From contig JACSVZ010000001.1 in assembly GCA_014706295.1 (NCBI GenBank), forward strand, positions 118,014,763 through 118,078,762: a DNA stretch of 64,000 bases, in the 5' to 3' direction. Every line of letters begins with the position of its first letter. Position 1 is the stretch's first letter. Shown here one piece after another: positions 46,263 to 59,406 of the stretch. The notes below the pieces were generated by a model. That model ran no database searches. It was not told where the DNA came from and worked only from the letters and a program-made list of their open reading frames with translations. The DNA is from Lycocorax pyrrhopterus obiensis. Taxonomy: Eukaryota > Chordata > Aves > Passeriformes > Paradisaeidae. A program made the position numbers and the translations under genes.

Positions 46263-49200
46263 CTGGATCTATAAAATTGTGTTGTTCATTCCAACTGAAA
46301 TCCAAGAGTTTTGTTCAGCTCCACTGTGATCAGTGAGCTTGCTGGAGGTACAGATACAAGAGATGATCTCCCTTGGGTATGGCACTGAAATACCAACTGC
46401 ACTTGGGGCATCTGCTGAACTCTTACACTCGTGGTGTGTAAATACAGGACTTGGATAGACTTGTAAAGCCTTGGCCTCTGTGGGGCTGAAACCATCAGCA
46501 GCTGGAATAGCCTGAACTGGGAGGGAGAATGGAGCTATGTTTGCATTCTGTCTACTGGATATATTGCAGGGAACAAGCCGTGGGTTTTCCCTGCCTGTTC
46601 CACAGGAGTTACATTTCTTTTGGTGCTCAGTTTTATCTGTGCGTGTGAGTGTGCCTGCAGGCACTTTGGAAGTGCTCACCTCTGACTGTGCTCATGGAGC
46701 AGCCGCCCCTCAGGAACTGACCTGGGCTCCTGTGGAGCTGAAGGCATGAATCACACCAGTCTGGGAGATGCGGATCCCTCACGGAGTCCCACATCCTTCG
46801 TGTGTCAGCGGCAGAAGGGACTCACCAGGTGGCTGGAGTCACACAGACAGTGGGTTCGTGGCCATGGGCGCCTGAGGAGGAGGGACCAGACGGAGCAGTT
46901 CTTCTTGTTCCTGCTATCCACATTCTCAATCTCTCCAGAGCCTGCTTTTCCAGCACCAAACATGCCTGTGCTGTTCCTTGGCGTGGTGGGTTTGCCTTGC
47001 CAAGTGAGGACTGATCCCAAAAGGCTCCTGTGGGGTGCTACAAGGAGCTCCCCCTGTTCCCTCTGCAAAGAAAACTGTTGGTACAAGCACCCACTCTCTG
47101 ACTTCACTAAGGGTTTTTGGGGGGAATCTAACCCTGAAACTTCCCTGTACTTGGTGCATCATTATTTTTGGCTGCTCAGAACCAGAAAGGTCACATACAT
47201 GGACCTTTTCTTCTTTGCTTAATTTCAACATGGCCATTACCCTTTCTGCAATCTGCCTACCCTACTGAGCATGGGAATGTGTCGGGCATGTCTGTTTCCT
47301 GGTCTCTTTGAGTAATTGTGTACAGACCATCTTCTCACCCTAAAAATCCCTTGGCAATTGGGCAAACCAGGAGCTGACTAGAAGGGAAAAAGATCCCCAC
47401 TCTTGTATTGGATTCTGACACTGAGTGCATCCCTGGGCTATCAGGGATGGGGAGGAGTTGCCTTTGAAACTACCATGGAATCATCCCCACCACCAATTCA
47501 GATGCTCCTTTGCCACTGAAACGAGAAGCCAAACCACTTTTGACAATCTCTCCCTTGTGGGTTAGGGAGCAAACGTCGGTGGCTGTGGATGGTCACGGCA
47601 GGGCCCTGCCATGGCTGAGTTCAGTGGTGCTGTTGAGCTGCAGTTTGCTCATCCCGTTCCCTCCCCGGCTCCCGGCCCCTCGAGTGAATTCTGCCTCGTG
47701 TTCGGCGCAGGGCCATCTGTTTTCCTGTATGTTCTCTCTTCCCTGGCAGCCTGATCCGAGTGGAAAGGTGAGGTTGGATGCACGTGATGAGGAGTGGCTC
47801 CTTTGTTCTCCCAACAGTTTGTTTGCTAGCAGAGGAGCCAAGTGATAAAAGGAGCACTGGGGTTTTTGCTATCCTGAAAATGTGCTCCTGATGCGAGAGT
47901 CCTTGGAGTTATTGACAGCAGAGCTGAGGGCACCTGAGTTTTGGGGTTAGTTTGGTACCTAAGGCATAAAGGTCTCTTGCAACTGGGCCTGAGCAGCCTT
48001 TTAAAGATGCTGAAATCTATGTTTTGAGCTAACACAGATTTCGCTGTATCATTCCTCAACATGCCTGCCAGAGAGCCCCCACCCCCCGTGTCCTCCTGAT
48101 CTGTGCAGAGCTGTCGCTGCCATCCAGGTTTTCCTGTGTTATCTCCTTCTGCACTGTAAATGGTAATTTAATTTCCACATTTAGAGACCTTAATTAATTA
48201 TGAATAAAATCATTTGTATGAATTTTAGAGCTGAAGGGTGGTGGATTAATGGATCTTTGGGAACGGGAGGCCTGTTCAGCAGAAGGGATTCAGCACAGGA
48301 GTGGCTGTGCCAGCACTGCCCTTTCTGTCCCGTGCACATCCCTGAGACCAAAGGACTTCTGCTGTCTGTCCCCTGATGCAGCAGTGTCTGTTTGTCTGTG
48401 CAGACACATTGCGCTGTCCTGCTCTCCCCAGTGATCATTTTGGGTCTTGGGGAAGGCAGAGGAGAGAGCCAAGTGCAGGTTTTGTACTCCAGGCACTTCT
48501 CGGCCCAAAAGGGGTTTGTTTTCTTTTCCTGGAAGCTTTGCTTGCAGGAGTGAGCAGCGAGCACTCCCGCTCCCAGCAGTTTTGCTTGGCAGAGTTTCCT
48601 GCTCTGGGTTGTCTCCAGCCCTTCCTCTGCAGGACCGGTGGAAACGCCGCTGTTTAATCCCAGCAGCCTTCCCGAAGCCCCTGGTTTTGTGTGTCTGGCT
48701 CCTGTGCTGGGGTGTTTGTCTCGGGTTCCCAGTCCTGCTGGGCCATGCCTTGGCTTGGGACGGGTCGGGGTTGCGCAAGACCTGTCTGGAGGGCAGATTG
48801 CCATCAGCAAGCTCCAGGATTTTTTCATGAAACCATGCTTAACTTCCCGGGGTCAGCTGGAGGTGATGGGATCGTGTTGCCTGCAGTGACTGACAGGGCA
48901 GTGACAGAGTTTTGTGCTGCACAGCTCTGGTTTTATTCCCACCGAGTGCCATAAACTCACCCGGCCCCGGGAGCAGCAGCGAAGGCAAGTGGGGCTAAGG
49001 TTTTCACTCCTTCATAACACACTATCAAAAAATATCCAAACACAAGTGGTCAGATTACTCATGGGGCCCTCTGGTTTTGGGTGACTTCTTCATGCTTAAT
49101 CATTTCTTTTCCAAGCTAATCATTTTATAGCAGCCTCTTGATCCTTATACCTCTCTGCATTTTGTTTGCTCATAGTCCCTGGCTATCCTCCTGTTGTCCA

Positions 49201-49370
49201 AATCTTTCTCCCCCTCTTTACAAAATTGTGCTTTAAGCCATGTCTGGTACTCATAAAACATTGGTGGCGTAGCCTGGGCTGCTTTTGGTGAGAAGATGAT
49301 TTGTGACAGGAAAAGAGGGGCCCAGGCTGGAGGCCTTTGCTGTCTGGGTGTATGTACCCCAGTACTTTAC
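46263..49370 (+). other. Intron, mostly unique
   Basis: No repeat is recognised. The part at 48.2-48.9 kb has the longest open frames on both strands, but no known protein. Confidence 0.5.
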
Positions 49371-49511
49371 AGAATCAGAGAATCGCAGATTGTTTTGGGT
49401 TGGAAGGGATCTTAAAGATCATCTGGTTCCACCCTGCTGCCTTGGGCAGGAGCAGCTTCCACTATCCCAGGTTGATCCAAGCCCCATCCAGCCTGGCCTT
49501 GGACATGTTAG
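49371..49511 (-). mobile_element. CR1 3' end fragment
   Basis: CAGAATCAGAGAATCGCAGA then GGGTTGGAAGGGATCTTAAA, CCATCCAGCCTGGCCTTGGA. Only the last 140 bp of the element are present. Confidence 0.85.
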
Positions 49512-52500
49512 GCTGTGCTTAAGTTTTCTTGACGGTTTAAAAGAAAACTTAAAAAATCCCCAAAACCCCAAAAAAGGCATGTTTGCACCAATGAACTGAT
49601 AACAGTTCATGCAAACAAGAACATGTTCAGCTACTGGAGTTCCCACTCTGGCACATGGCCACAGCCTCCTACTGAAGTGCTCAGCTGCTTTGGGAACCTG
49701 ATCTCAAAGGTCTGATTTACACTGGTTACACCAGTAACTCCAGTTGTGCCCATAACCCACACCACGAGGTTATATTTAAAAGAAGAAAAGGCAGAAAAAG
49801 CAGAACCGTGGCGTTTTCCTGTTCCTTGCAAATCCTGAATTTTTTTTCAGTTGCTTCTTAACAATTCATGTGGTTGCTCAGCCTTGCTTCTGCGTGAATC
49901 CGTAGCGCTTTAGCCACTGGTTTCTACAGGACAAGAATGGTGTTTCTACAGATAATCACAGCACACTGGCTGTTCATGAGAGGGGTAGAACAGCAGGAGG
50001 AGATTACCCTGAGATTGTATAACACAGCAGGTGTTGCCCTTTCTTAGAATGTTTTCCAAAGAAAGGAAAAAAAAAGAGGGAAGACCAGAGGTAGATGGCA
50101 CAGGGAGGACTGTGGATGTTGCCCTATGTCCCACTCAGTTTGCCAGAAGAGTAAAAGTCCCAGAGTTCTGAGGTCTGTTCCTGCAAATCCAAAGGATCGT
50201 GGTGGGCATGAGAGCCCCAGGCTGTTGAAGGGAGCAGCAGAGGGAATTTGGGCACAGCTGGGAGCTGGCAGGGCGTGGGGGAGCTGGCAAGGGAGGGCTG
50301 GGGGGGTGACGTGGGCTGGACAATTTCTACCTTCACCTGATTAATTCTACCTGATTATTACTAATCATTGGTCTCTGAAAGTCCCTGCCCTCCTGCCGGG
50401 GAGGGGTAATTACATTCCCATTAGGAGCCTGGGTTTCCCTGGGAGGTGTGCGAGCCTTGGGGCTGCTCTGGGGGGCATTCAGAGGTCCCAAGGTGTCATT
50501 ACTGAGTGTTTTATTACACCCTGCGTAGAGGTGTGGGTGAGTCTCCCTCGCTTCTGACAAGATCTGTCCCCAGTAGTCTCAGTCCTCACTCTGTTGACTT
50601 TTGGCCATTTCTTAACCGGCTTTAAAAAGTATCTGGAGCAAAAATGGGTCGCTTAGCAACCAGGGCGGCCGGAGAATGGGTCAGTGATTAACAATTATGT
50701 ATAATGAAGGTTAAAAATGCAGGGCAGTCTGCGCCGTCGCTGCTCGGCCGGCCGGAATGTTTCAGCGCTCCGACGCCGGGATTGATGGTGGTGGGAAGTA
50801 AATTTATACCAGCTGTAGTTTTGACCTCATGAACACAGTGATTCAAGACTTGAAACCAGACTGAAGTCTCTTTCCTTTACCGATATCTTACAAAAAAAGC
50901 ATTAAATAACGTTTGGATGAGTAACATGGGCATGGTCTATGTTTGACATGTGTTTTTTCCCGAGGCTCTGGGCCTTCCCCTGGCCGTGTGACTTCCCAAA
51001 CAAACAGAAATAGATCTGCATGGGAGAGTGGAAAATATGGAGTCTAGCTATAGAGCAGAAATGAGGAAGGTCAGTGGGTTTCTGGTTCTGGTCACCTGTG
51101 TGAATGTTGATGCACTGTTCCTCCAAGCAAGCAAACTACAAATGCCACGTAAGCTTGATGAATTTACTTTTCTGAGCCTTATTTTGGCAAAGTGATCATT
51201 TTCCTAAGACCTTGATGATGCTTTGATTTCTGGATGAACAGGTCCCTGGCAGCTTTTTCTCCTTGCACAGAGTAGAAAAGGAGGTGTCTGGGTTGTGATT
51301 TCATTTACCCCAGTAAATGTCCCAGCACTCCCCACTGCTGCAGGAACATCCAGTGAGAATATCAATCACTAGAACAGCGCTGCATCTCTTGGATGTGATA
51401 CCAGGGTTGTTTTGCCATGTCATCTACTTTCATTGTCTAATCAATTCCTCAAGTCTCTTGCCTATTTGCCTCTTTGTTTAATTAACCCCTCTTTTCAGCC
51501 TTGTCCCCCCAGTCGTCATCCTGATCTTGAGAGGTGAGGATCAGCTGACAGTGCCTCTTCAGCAGTCACGGGAAGCAGTGCGTTCCAGGCGCTCTGGCTG
51601 AAGGTGATTTATATTCCTGAGGACTAATCTTCCATCACTGTCCGAAGCTGACAGTGTCACGGGCAAGCAGCTCTCTTCCTTCACTCCCCTGACCACATTT
51701 CCCCCTCCCCTGCTTCCACTGAATAGACTTATTCCCTGCCAACTAAAATAATGCATATTTTAAAGATCCCTTTCAAACTGATATTATTCATCACCTTCCT
51801 CACCTCCCACCACTGGTCCAGGAGAAAAATCATCTTAATGCCCCTTTCCACAAGAGTCAGATGATGTCTTAATGAATGCTTTCCTTGCTTGGTTTTGGTC
51901 ATTAAACACACTCTGCCATTGCTGGCTCTTTATGGCTTCAGACTAAGTGGTAAAATCCGTATGTGAGACTGCAGAGGCTTTTAGGTGTCATTAGAGATCA
52001 TTAATATGCAGAGCAGGGCCAGGCAACAGAGCTCTGCTGCTGGGGTAGGAAGAGATCCATCATCTGCTGCAGGATAACTTTAGGTCAGCAGGATCGGGTA
52101 CAGGGGCTGTGGCTTTGGGCAAGGATTCCTCGTTAGTGTATCAGGAGAGTGTGGGGTAGGATGGGGAGGGAAAAGGCAACCCTGAGCAGCTTTGGGGTTC
52201 CTCCCATCCTCATTCTGCAGTGTTGGTCTGGAGCATCCTTTGGATCGTGCAGTCACTCCAATGACTCCTCACTACAGAGAGGCTGTGCCCAGACTTGATA
52301 GCTTGGACTGCATTTGTATAAATTGAATTAATACCCAGTTTCAGGCTATCTACTGCCTGCTTCCACAGGCCAAAGGGTTTTTTTCCTTCCTCCTGCCTTC
52401 TTGATTAGCATCTTCATTTCTGCCTTGTGAGCTTTTCCCTGGTTTTGCTCGTTTGTTTGCCACCAGGGATGGATTTGTACACCCACCACCCAGGCAGGTG

Positions 52501-53124
52501 CTTGCAGGGCAAGCCCTGGCACCTTTGTGGTGGCACTTGGGTGACTTTGGTGCCTTTGTGGGTTGCAGCATGGGCTGCCTGGGGGTGCCTGTGATGGAGG
52601 TCTGCTCTTTACCTGCGGCTACAGGATGTCTTCCTGTCTTCCCAGGATCCAGGGAGACCTTTCTGCTTTGCTTTCCTTGCTCTGCAAGCGCTGGGACTAT
52701 CAGGAGCAGGGGTGTTTCCAATGGCCTGTCGTGGCTCAGCAAGGAAGGGAGACCAGCTGAGCAAGGAATTATGTATCTCCTCTTTATTTGAAGAGTGTTT
52801 CTCCACCTTGGAAAGTTCAAAAGATTATTCTCTCCATGCTGGTTTCTGATACCGGACAGGCTGGAAATGTGAGTGGGTATGTTAATGTTGCTCCTGGCCC
52901 TCGTGGCATTCACTCCTGAAAAACAGAAATGGTTTCAATGTGCTTGGCCTGGGAGCTTTGATTTGAAATGAATACTGTCAGCCATGTGAAACAGATGATA
53001 AATTACACTGAAAAACGTGTTTTGGTTTCCAGCAGCAGCGCTGGGGTTATGCCACAAATACAGGAAAAGCAGAGTCATTTGAAATGCGGGTGTTTGCCCT
53101 CCTGGCCCCTACCATGCTGAGCTG
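49512..53124 (+). other. Intron with a possible conserved block
   Basis: Mostly unique. The part at 50640-50840 combines an RFX-like motif (GTCGCTTAGCAAC, 50648-50660), an AACAATTATGTATAATGAAG AT-rich core and a CpG-rich segment (CGCCGTCGCTGCTCGGCCGG), unusual for an intron. Confidence 0.45.
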
Positions 53125-53232
53125 CACTGCTGAGCCACCTGGGCTGCTGGGAGGTGTCCCTGCCCATGGCAGGGGCTGGAACGGGCTGGGCTTAAAGGTC
53201 CCTTCCAGCCCAGCCCATTCTGTGATTCCATG
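53125..53232 (+). mobile_element. CR1 3' end fragment
   Basis: GGAGGTGTCCCTGCCCATGG ... GGTCCCTTCCAGCCCAGCCC then ATTCTGTGATTCCATGG. About 100 bp of CR1 tail in sense orientation. Confidence 0.8.
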
Positions 53233-53362
53233 GTTTCCCATGGTTGGTTTTGGTTCGGGGTGAGGCTGGCTGCCTGTGCAGTGACCCCTGCTCCTGTGGG
53301 GCACCAGCACGGAGGGTGGCAGGAGCTGCCATGTTATCCCATGGGTCCTTTCCCCAGGCTCA

Positions 53363-53905
53363 GAATCATGGAATCACAGAATCATTGAGTCTGGAAAAGA
53401 CTTCCAAGGCCATTGAGTCCAAGCTGTGCCCGATGCCCAGAGCACTGAGTGCCACATCCAGGCCTTCCTTGGACACCCTGCAGGGATGGGGACTCCAAAC
53501 CTCCCTGGGCAGTCCCTTACAATCCCTGAGCACCCTTTCCATGGAGAAATTCCTGCTGCTGTCCAACCTGACCCTCCCCTGGCACAGCCTGGGGTCATTT
53601 CCTATCATCCTGGGAGCAGAGCCTGACCCCCTCCCTGGCTGCCCCCTCCTGTCAGGGAGTTGTGCAGAGCCACAAGGTCCCCCCTGAGCCTCCTTTTCTC
53701 CAGGCTGAGCCCCTTTCCCAGCTCCCTCAGCCGCTCCTGGGGCTCCAGCCCCTTCCCCAGCTCTGTTCCCTTCCCTGGACACGCTTCAGCCCCTCCAGGT
53801 CTCTCTTGGAGCAAGAAGCCCAGAACTGAACACAGCACTTGAGGTGCCCCAGCAGTGCCAGCACAGGGGTCAGGGCTCCTGCTCCCCCCTCTGCCATGGG
53901 GGTTC
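53363..53905 (-). mobile_element. CR1 fragment, about 540 bp
   Basis: It begins CAGAATCATGGAATCACAGA and ATCATTGAGTCTGGAAAAGA, the complement of the CR1 tail, and extends through the ORF2 end to CCCAGAACTGAACACAGCAC. It is the longest copy of its subfamily here. It faces the + copy at 53125-53232, 130 bp away, tail to tail. Confidence 0.87.
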
Positions 53906-56842
53906 CCAGGCACCCACAGCACAACCCCTGGCATTGCCATGGGGGATTCAGCTTCACACCGGGGTGGTGAGAGCCCTGCCCCAGGCAGAGGGATGGCTAT
54001 GAGATACTGGCTGCTCTCCTGGACTCCTGCTTTCTGGGATAATTTTTCCTGTTGCTGGTTGCTTTATGTGCTCATTAAAAGCAATGGGAATTTGTGGGTA
54101 AAAGGGAAGATAGAAAATGTAACCCAGTGTAAGCTCTAATGTGTTTGTAGATAAAAACCAACCTGACATGTTTCTGTGCTGGAGATTTATAATCTAATCA
54201 TTCCTTCACTTGCTCAGCAGGGACTGGAGCAGCATGTAGTTATTTACATATAGGGAACATTAAACAGCCACCTCTTTAAACCATATGTGAACATAAAATC
54301 CTACAACCACTTCTGAGTAATGGGTGTCTGAAAGACGAGAATGAAAATAAGGCAGAAACGAGCAGAATGAAAAGGTATCACTGCAAGGAGCAGCTGTGCC
54401 AGGGACACATTCTGTCCCTGTGCCAGAGTGGGAACGTGACCCTGTGTCCTCCTGAATCAACTCTGTGCACAGTGGACACGTGCAGCAGGTTTGCCCCGTG
54501 CTCCTCTCCAGCTGTGCTGAGCTGGTGGGGGCTTGGTGTCCCTGTGAGGAGCTGGAGGGTGGCACCCCAGCATCCCTCTAGTTGTCATCGCTGCTTTGGG
54601 GCAGTTGTGGTCCCTCGGAAACTGAAACCCTGTTTGTACCTTCCCCTCAGGTGGCTTTTGCCAAGTCCTGCCTCCTGCAGGGATCAGGATGAATTTGTCC
54701 AGGTGCTGGGGCTCACTCCTGGGGCGGTGTTGTCTGGCACAGCCACCTCAGCTTTGCCATGGCTCCTGTGGCCATCTGACAGCTCGTGTGGCTCCTGTCA
54801 GGCTGCTGCAACTCCGGGCTCTGTGCTTTGGATCTCTGACTTTGGAGGTTGGCGAAGGGATCGGGGGATGTTAGTGGCTTTTCCTGCCTTTTTTTTCAGG
54901 AGAAAAATGCATGGAAAAGGCAGGCTCTGGTGAAATCGCTGCTCTCTGTATCACATGAGCCGTAAAATTCCACATTTTAGTGTGTTCTTTCTGTTGGTGG
55001 CTTCGTTTCTTGAAATAGACTCTCCTGCCCTTTTCCATTTCTTTTATTAATTATGAACAGGAGCTTGAAAACAGTTCCCTGATAAAGGGGAGGCATCCCC
55101 AGGTGGGTGCAGCTGCATCCTGCAGCCAGGGTCACCCCATGGGCAGGTTTTCAGTGGGTCTCCGCATGCAGGTGAGAGGCAGAGCTGTTAATTGTGCCTG
55201 AGAAATGGATTTGTCCCTTCCCCATGAATCTCCTCCTTGCTGGGCTCCTCTGTGGCTCTGCTGATGGTGAGCTTGAGAAGAGCAACTTGTGGTGGGATTT
55301 AGGATAAAAGGAGGAGTTCGCTTCTGTGATGCGGGGGGGATAAGACAGTGAGTTTCTATCACAGAAATAAAACTGTTTCCTGCTTGTGAAACACCCTTTT
55401 GATGGCATTTTGACAAAATACTGTCCTTTGTATCTGTCATCTTTTAACCCTCTGCATTCCTGGGCCCTGAAAGGAACGTGATAAAAAATGTGGGAAGGGG
55501 GAGGCTTAAGCAATGTTTTGTTCTTAAATCCCCACTATTTTTAAGCAGTATTTTAGAAATCTCTACTGTATTTTAAATTAGTTTGTCAGAGTATAATTAC
55601 CACGAATGAGGTAAGAAACTCATTTAAACACGGCAAGTGTAGTGGAGAATCCAATTTTCAGAAATCAGTGGAAATTGTAATTGGAGTCATTAAGCGCCAA
55701 CTTCGGTAATTAAGAGTCGGGTTTTGACATTTCGGGCTCTGTTGCTAATCATCCGTGGAGAGGGTACAAAAATGTTGTGTTTGCCGAGGATTTGGTGGCT
55801 CCCTGGGCCTGTGCAGCTGCTGGCCACGCTCACACAGGGGTCAGTAGCCTGGCAAACACTTCAGTGGTTGCCTCCTCTTCATTCGTGTCACAGGACACAG
55901 AGCAAAAGGATCCCTTTGGGTAATGCTCAGGAGAAGGAGTTTTCTAAGCAAGAGGTTGATGCCCAGCTCCTCAGCCTGTCGTGCTTTCAAACCTGGATCT
56001 TGGATTGCAAATCCATCTTGATAAAACATCTGGATCTCCCTGCGGAGTGAAAGTGCTGATAAAGTTATTCATGAAAGAAATCAGTGGTGGAAGTGCATCC
56101 TTGTCACTCCTTGTTTGCAGAACTATCTCTGGGAAGTCAGGATGTTCTGCATTTTTAACTCCTGCAGTTCAAGCAAGATGCTTTTGTTATGATAATGGAG
56201 AAACCATGAAACCCCTGACATGCTGATAATTATCATCATATAGAACAAGCCTTATGTTTACTTTCCTATTAAGGAATCCAATTTTCCAGAACAATGGCAT
56301 TTATAAGGCTTTTTTCTTTAATTTTGTTGTTTTCCCAACTCCCAGATGAGGCTGTTTGGGCTTCCAGCATGGGAGCTGAGGTGATGGTTTTGTGCTTTTG
56401 AGCTTTTACACCACAGACAAATCCATCGGTGGCTGCGATCTCCTGCTCTGGATTTGAGTCTGTCATTACCTCCTGTCTCAGCAGGAGCAAGAGTCCAGCC
56501 ATAAAGTTTCCTAAAACACATTTTTAGCACTTTGGCCATGCTCATTTCTTAGGCATGTGAAAACCACTGGCAGTTAAACACTTGTTTTATCCAGAAATCC
56601 CCTTCTGCCATGGTGGGGTTTTCCCGAATTGCACTTCTCTTCTCTTCCTGGGGGCTCTGACCTTTGGAGCTGAATGGGTGCTTTCTCCTGGACTTGTTCA
56701 TGTTCATGTGTGATGCGAGGCATCTGTGGGATGGATATTCTTTGGAGTCGGGCACCCGGTGGGATGGGCAGAAGGGAACAGGCACTCCGAGGGAGGGCTC
56801 GCAGGAGCAGCCTCGGCCACCCATCTGTGTTCAGAAGGAATG
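53906..56842 (+). other. Intron, with a possible conserved block
   Basis: Mostly unique. The segment 55640-55760 is rich in ATTA/TAAT cores (GTAATTGGAGTCATTAAGCG, GGTAATTAAGAG) and looks like a non-coding regulatory block. No gene is recognised. Confidence 0.45.
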
Positions 56843-56930
56843 ATCACAGAATCTTGGAATATCTGGAGTTGGGAGGGACTTGTGAGGATCATCGGGTCCC
56901 TCCCCTGGTCCTGTTGCAGCCACGTGGTTT
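56843..56930 (-). mobile_element. CR1 3' end fragment (short)
   Basis: ATCACAGAATCTTGGAATAT followed by GGAGTTGGGAGGGACTTGTG is a CR1 tail complement. The rest of the element is lost or too diverged to follow. Confidence 0.65.
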
Positions 56931-57901
56931 TTGGATACTATGCTCCTCAGAATACCTGGCAGTGCTGGATGTGATGTGACAGAAGCCAGGGAAGCAGCTG
57001 GGACAGGCTGGAGTCAGCATTCCAAGCTTTCCTGAGCAGGCTGGTTAGGAAGGGCTGTCTCCTCATGCCTGGGCTCCGTGCAGCAGTGGGCAGCTCCTGT
57101 GCTTGCTGCTGGGGCTCCAGGCTGGGCTCCCCGCAGGGTGCTGTCCCTCTCTCCCAGGCGCTGGCTCCCGGCTGAGCTCCTGCTTGCAGCTGCAGGTTGG
57201 GGCAGTAATGAGGATACAGTCCACTTTAGGCAGAGTTTTCCTGTTCCTTTTCCCTTTCCTTTTGGTGTATGTCTCTAGACAGCCTAATTGGATTAGTGGG
57301 TCACTCCACTCACCGCGGGCTCTGCAGGACTGGGACCGGTCCCGGAGGCTCCGCGGTTTGGGAGCTGATGCGGGCTGGCAGCCTGCTAAGCCTCGGTGGT
57401 CCCTTGGCGCTTTCCCTCCAAACCCTACAGTGGTGGATGCATTCCTTCGTGTCACCTGGCCGGAGCTGTAGGGAGGAACAATTCCAAATGTCTTTGTTCG
57501 GAAGCGTGCTGTAGCCTCTGGGTGGGACTGGCCGTCTTCTGGGGAGCACACGGCACTGGAAAGCCTTGAGTGCAGTTCAGATGTTTGCCTGTGAGCAGCT
57601 CTCACTGAAACGTGGGCTCTGTGCCTCAAACAAACCAGCTCCTTGCAGTTTCCATGGCGAGCTCTCCTTCATCCTGAGCACCAGTCATGAACGTTGCATA
57701 AACCCCGGCCCGCGGGTTCCGTGTCAGCCCCGTGTTTGCTCTCTGTGCAGGCAGCTCCCCGAGAGGCTCCTCCTGTGTCCCTCACGGTGACTCCTCTCCA
57801 GACCCTTCACCACGGAGAAGCCAAGCGGAGGAACCGTGAAGGCTGAAATCTGTTGTCGATGGGACTACCCAGAGGGAAAACTCAGCCCCTCTGCTTTCCA
57901 G
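56931..57901 (+). other. Intron, moderately GC-rich
   Basis: Unique sequence leading up to a possible non-coding exon. It contains an additional acceptor-like site (TGACTCCTCTCCAG) ending at 57801. No protein is recognised. Confidence 0.45.
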
Positions 57902-57996
57902 GGATCTCTGCAGACAGCACTGCCAAGCTCCATCCTTCCAGACCTGCTGTGCTCACCTAGGAGCTGTTAGACCTCTGGAAAACAGATCTTGCCAAG
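57902..57996 (+). other. Possible non-coding 5' exon (TIAM1 or lncRNA)
   Basis: This 95-nt segment has a good acceptor (CCCCTCTGCTTTCCAG) and a consensus donor (AAG|GTAAGT). It has no open frame of note, as expected for an untranslated exon. TIAM1 has several untranslated 5' exons in mammals, so this is a reasonable but unproven candidate. An alternative acceptor at 57801 would give 195 nt. Confidence 0.3.
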
Positions 57997-59406
57997 GTAA
58001 GTACAAATGACATGTCAGATCACGACTCCATTCTTCTATTTTATTTTTTTCTTTCTTCAGTGCCTGAGGTGTTTTCAAGAAAGAAAAAATAAGGCTTTGC
58101 TACTTCTGGGACAAAACTTCTGTGCTATCCTTCCTCTTAGGTTTTTATAGTTTAGACGTGTGGGTGTCTGTTGTGGCATCATGTGTGCCCCACCACACGT
58201 CCCCCCCTTTTCTCTGCCTCTTTAGTCATGAGGATTCAAGTCTCACATGCTTAAAATTCGTCACGTGGACCCAGCAGCAGTTAAAAAAACCAACCCACTG
58301 AAAAACCCCTCAGAAAACGCCAGGTGTGAAGTAGACCTCATGGTTTGGATGCCTGAAGCTTGTCAACACCGTATTTCCAGCAGTGGAGCTCCCTGCGAGG
58401 GTGGGGTTTCTCCGGTGTGTCCCTGGGCCAGTGCTGGGCTTGCCCTCACGGGGAGGATTTGGGGTTTTCCCGTGGCTGGCACTGCCCCGTGCCCGTTCAG
58501 GTGCGTGTCCTTGGGCCTGCTCGTGTGCTTTGGTGGGGCAGAGGTGGCTCCTGGCAGTGTGCCCCTGTAAAGGCTGCTGGTCCCTACCTGTGGCACCAGG
58601 ACTGTGCAGGAGGAGGGTGGGAGCAGCGTTGGAGGTGCTGCACAACCCTCAGCCTTCTGTTTTGGAGGGAAGGAGGGATGGAAGGAGGATGGATGGCGTT
58701 GCCCCATCGGTGCTGTGGCCAGGGGGGTCTCTGCAGTCAGTGCTGTGTGACCCCAGGGCTCTCTGGGGCTCTGGGGGATGTCACTGGATCAGTTCCCACC
58801 TGCAGCATTTCCTGAGAACATGGAGGCCCACTTTGTTTCTGATAAAGCCGAAGCCCTACTGGAAGGGGACATCCTCCCGAGGATTCTCCTAGCCCTGGGC
58901 ATGTCTGAGAGGAGCTTCTTTCTCCTGCCCCCACTGCCCTGTTGCCTGGTTTTCCCTCAGGTTTTCCCTCGCTACGAAGCTGCCAGTGTAAGACGAAGGC
59001 GTGGAAATTCTGTAGTGTAGCCATTAATCAGCCCTCCCAGAGACTTTCTAGTTGTGAATTGCCAGCACTGACAGATGTGAGCTGTTGGATCTGAGCAGCT
59101 GATCCTGCCAGGAGGGCATGGTGGGCAATGTCCGGGTGGTTTCCATGCTCTCTTGCCCCAGTGCAGTGCCCTGATTAGTTTAACACAGAGTTTCCAGTTA
59201 TTACTTAAATGCCTTTTTTTTACTATTTCCTTCTTCCCCCTCCTGTACTTAAGTGAAACTGAAGTAGGGAAGGGGTTCTGCTGGGATGGGAGGGCCAGTG
59301 CAGGTTTCCAGGCTGTGGGTCAGTCCCTGCAGTGTCTGAGAGGGGTCAGTAAATTCCTGCTTGATTTTGGTGGGCATAGGATGATTTGTGCTGTGGGGCA
59401 ATAAAC
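57997..59406 (+). other. Intron, nothing recognised
   Basis: Unique sequence; open frames at 58.3-58.9 kb have no known similarity. Confidence 0.45.
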
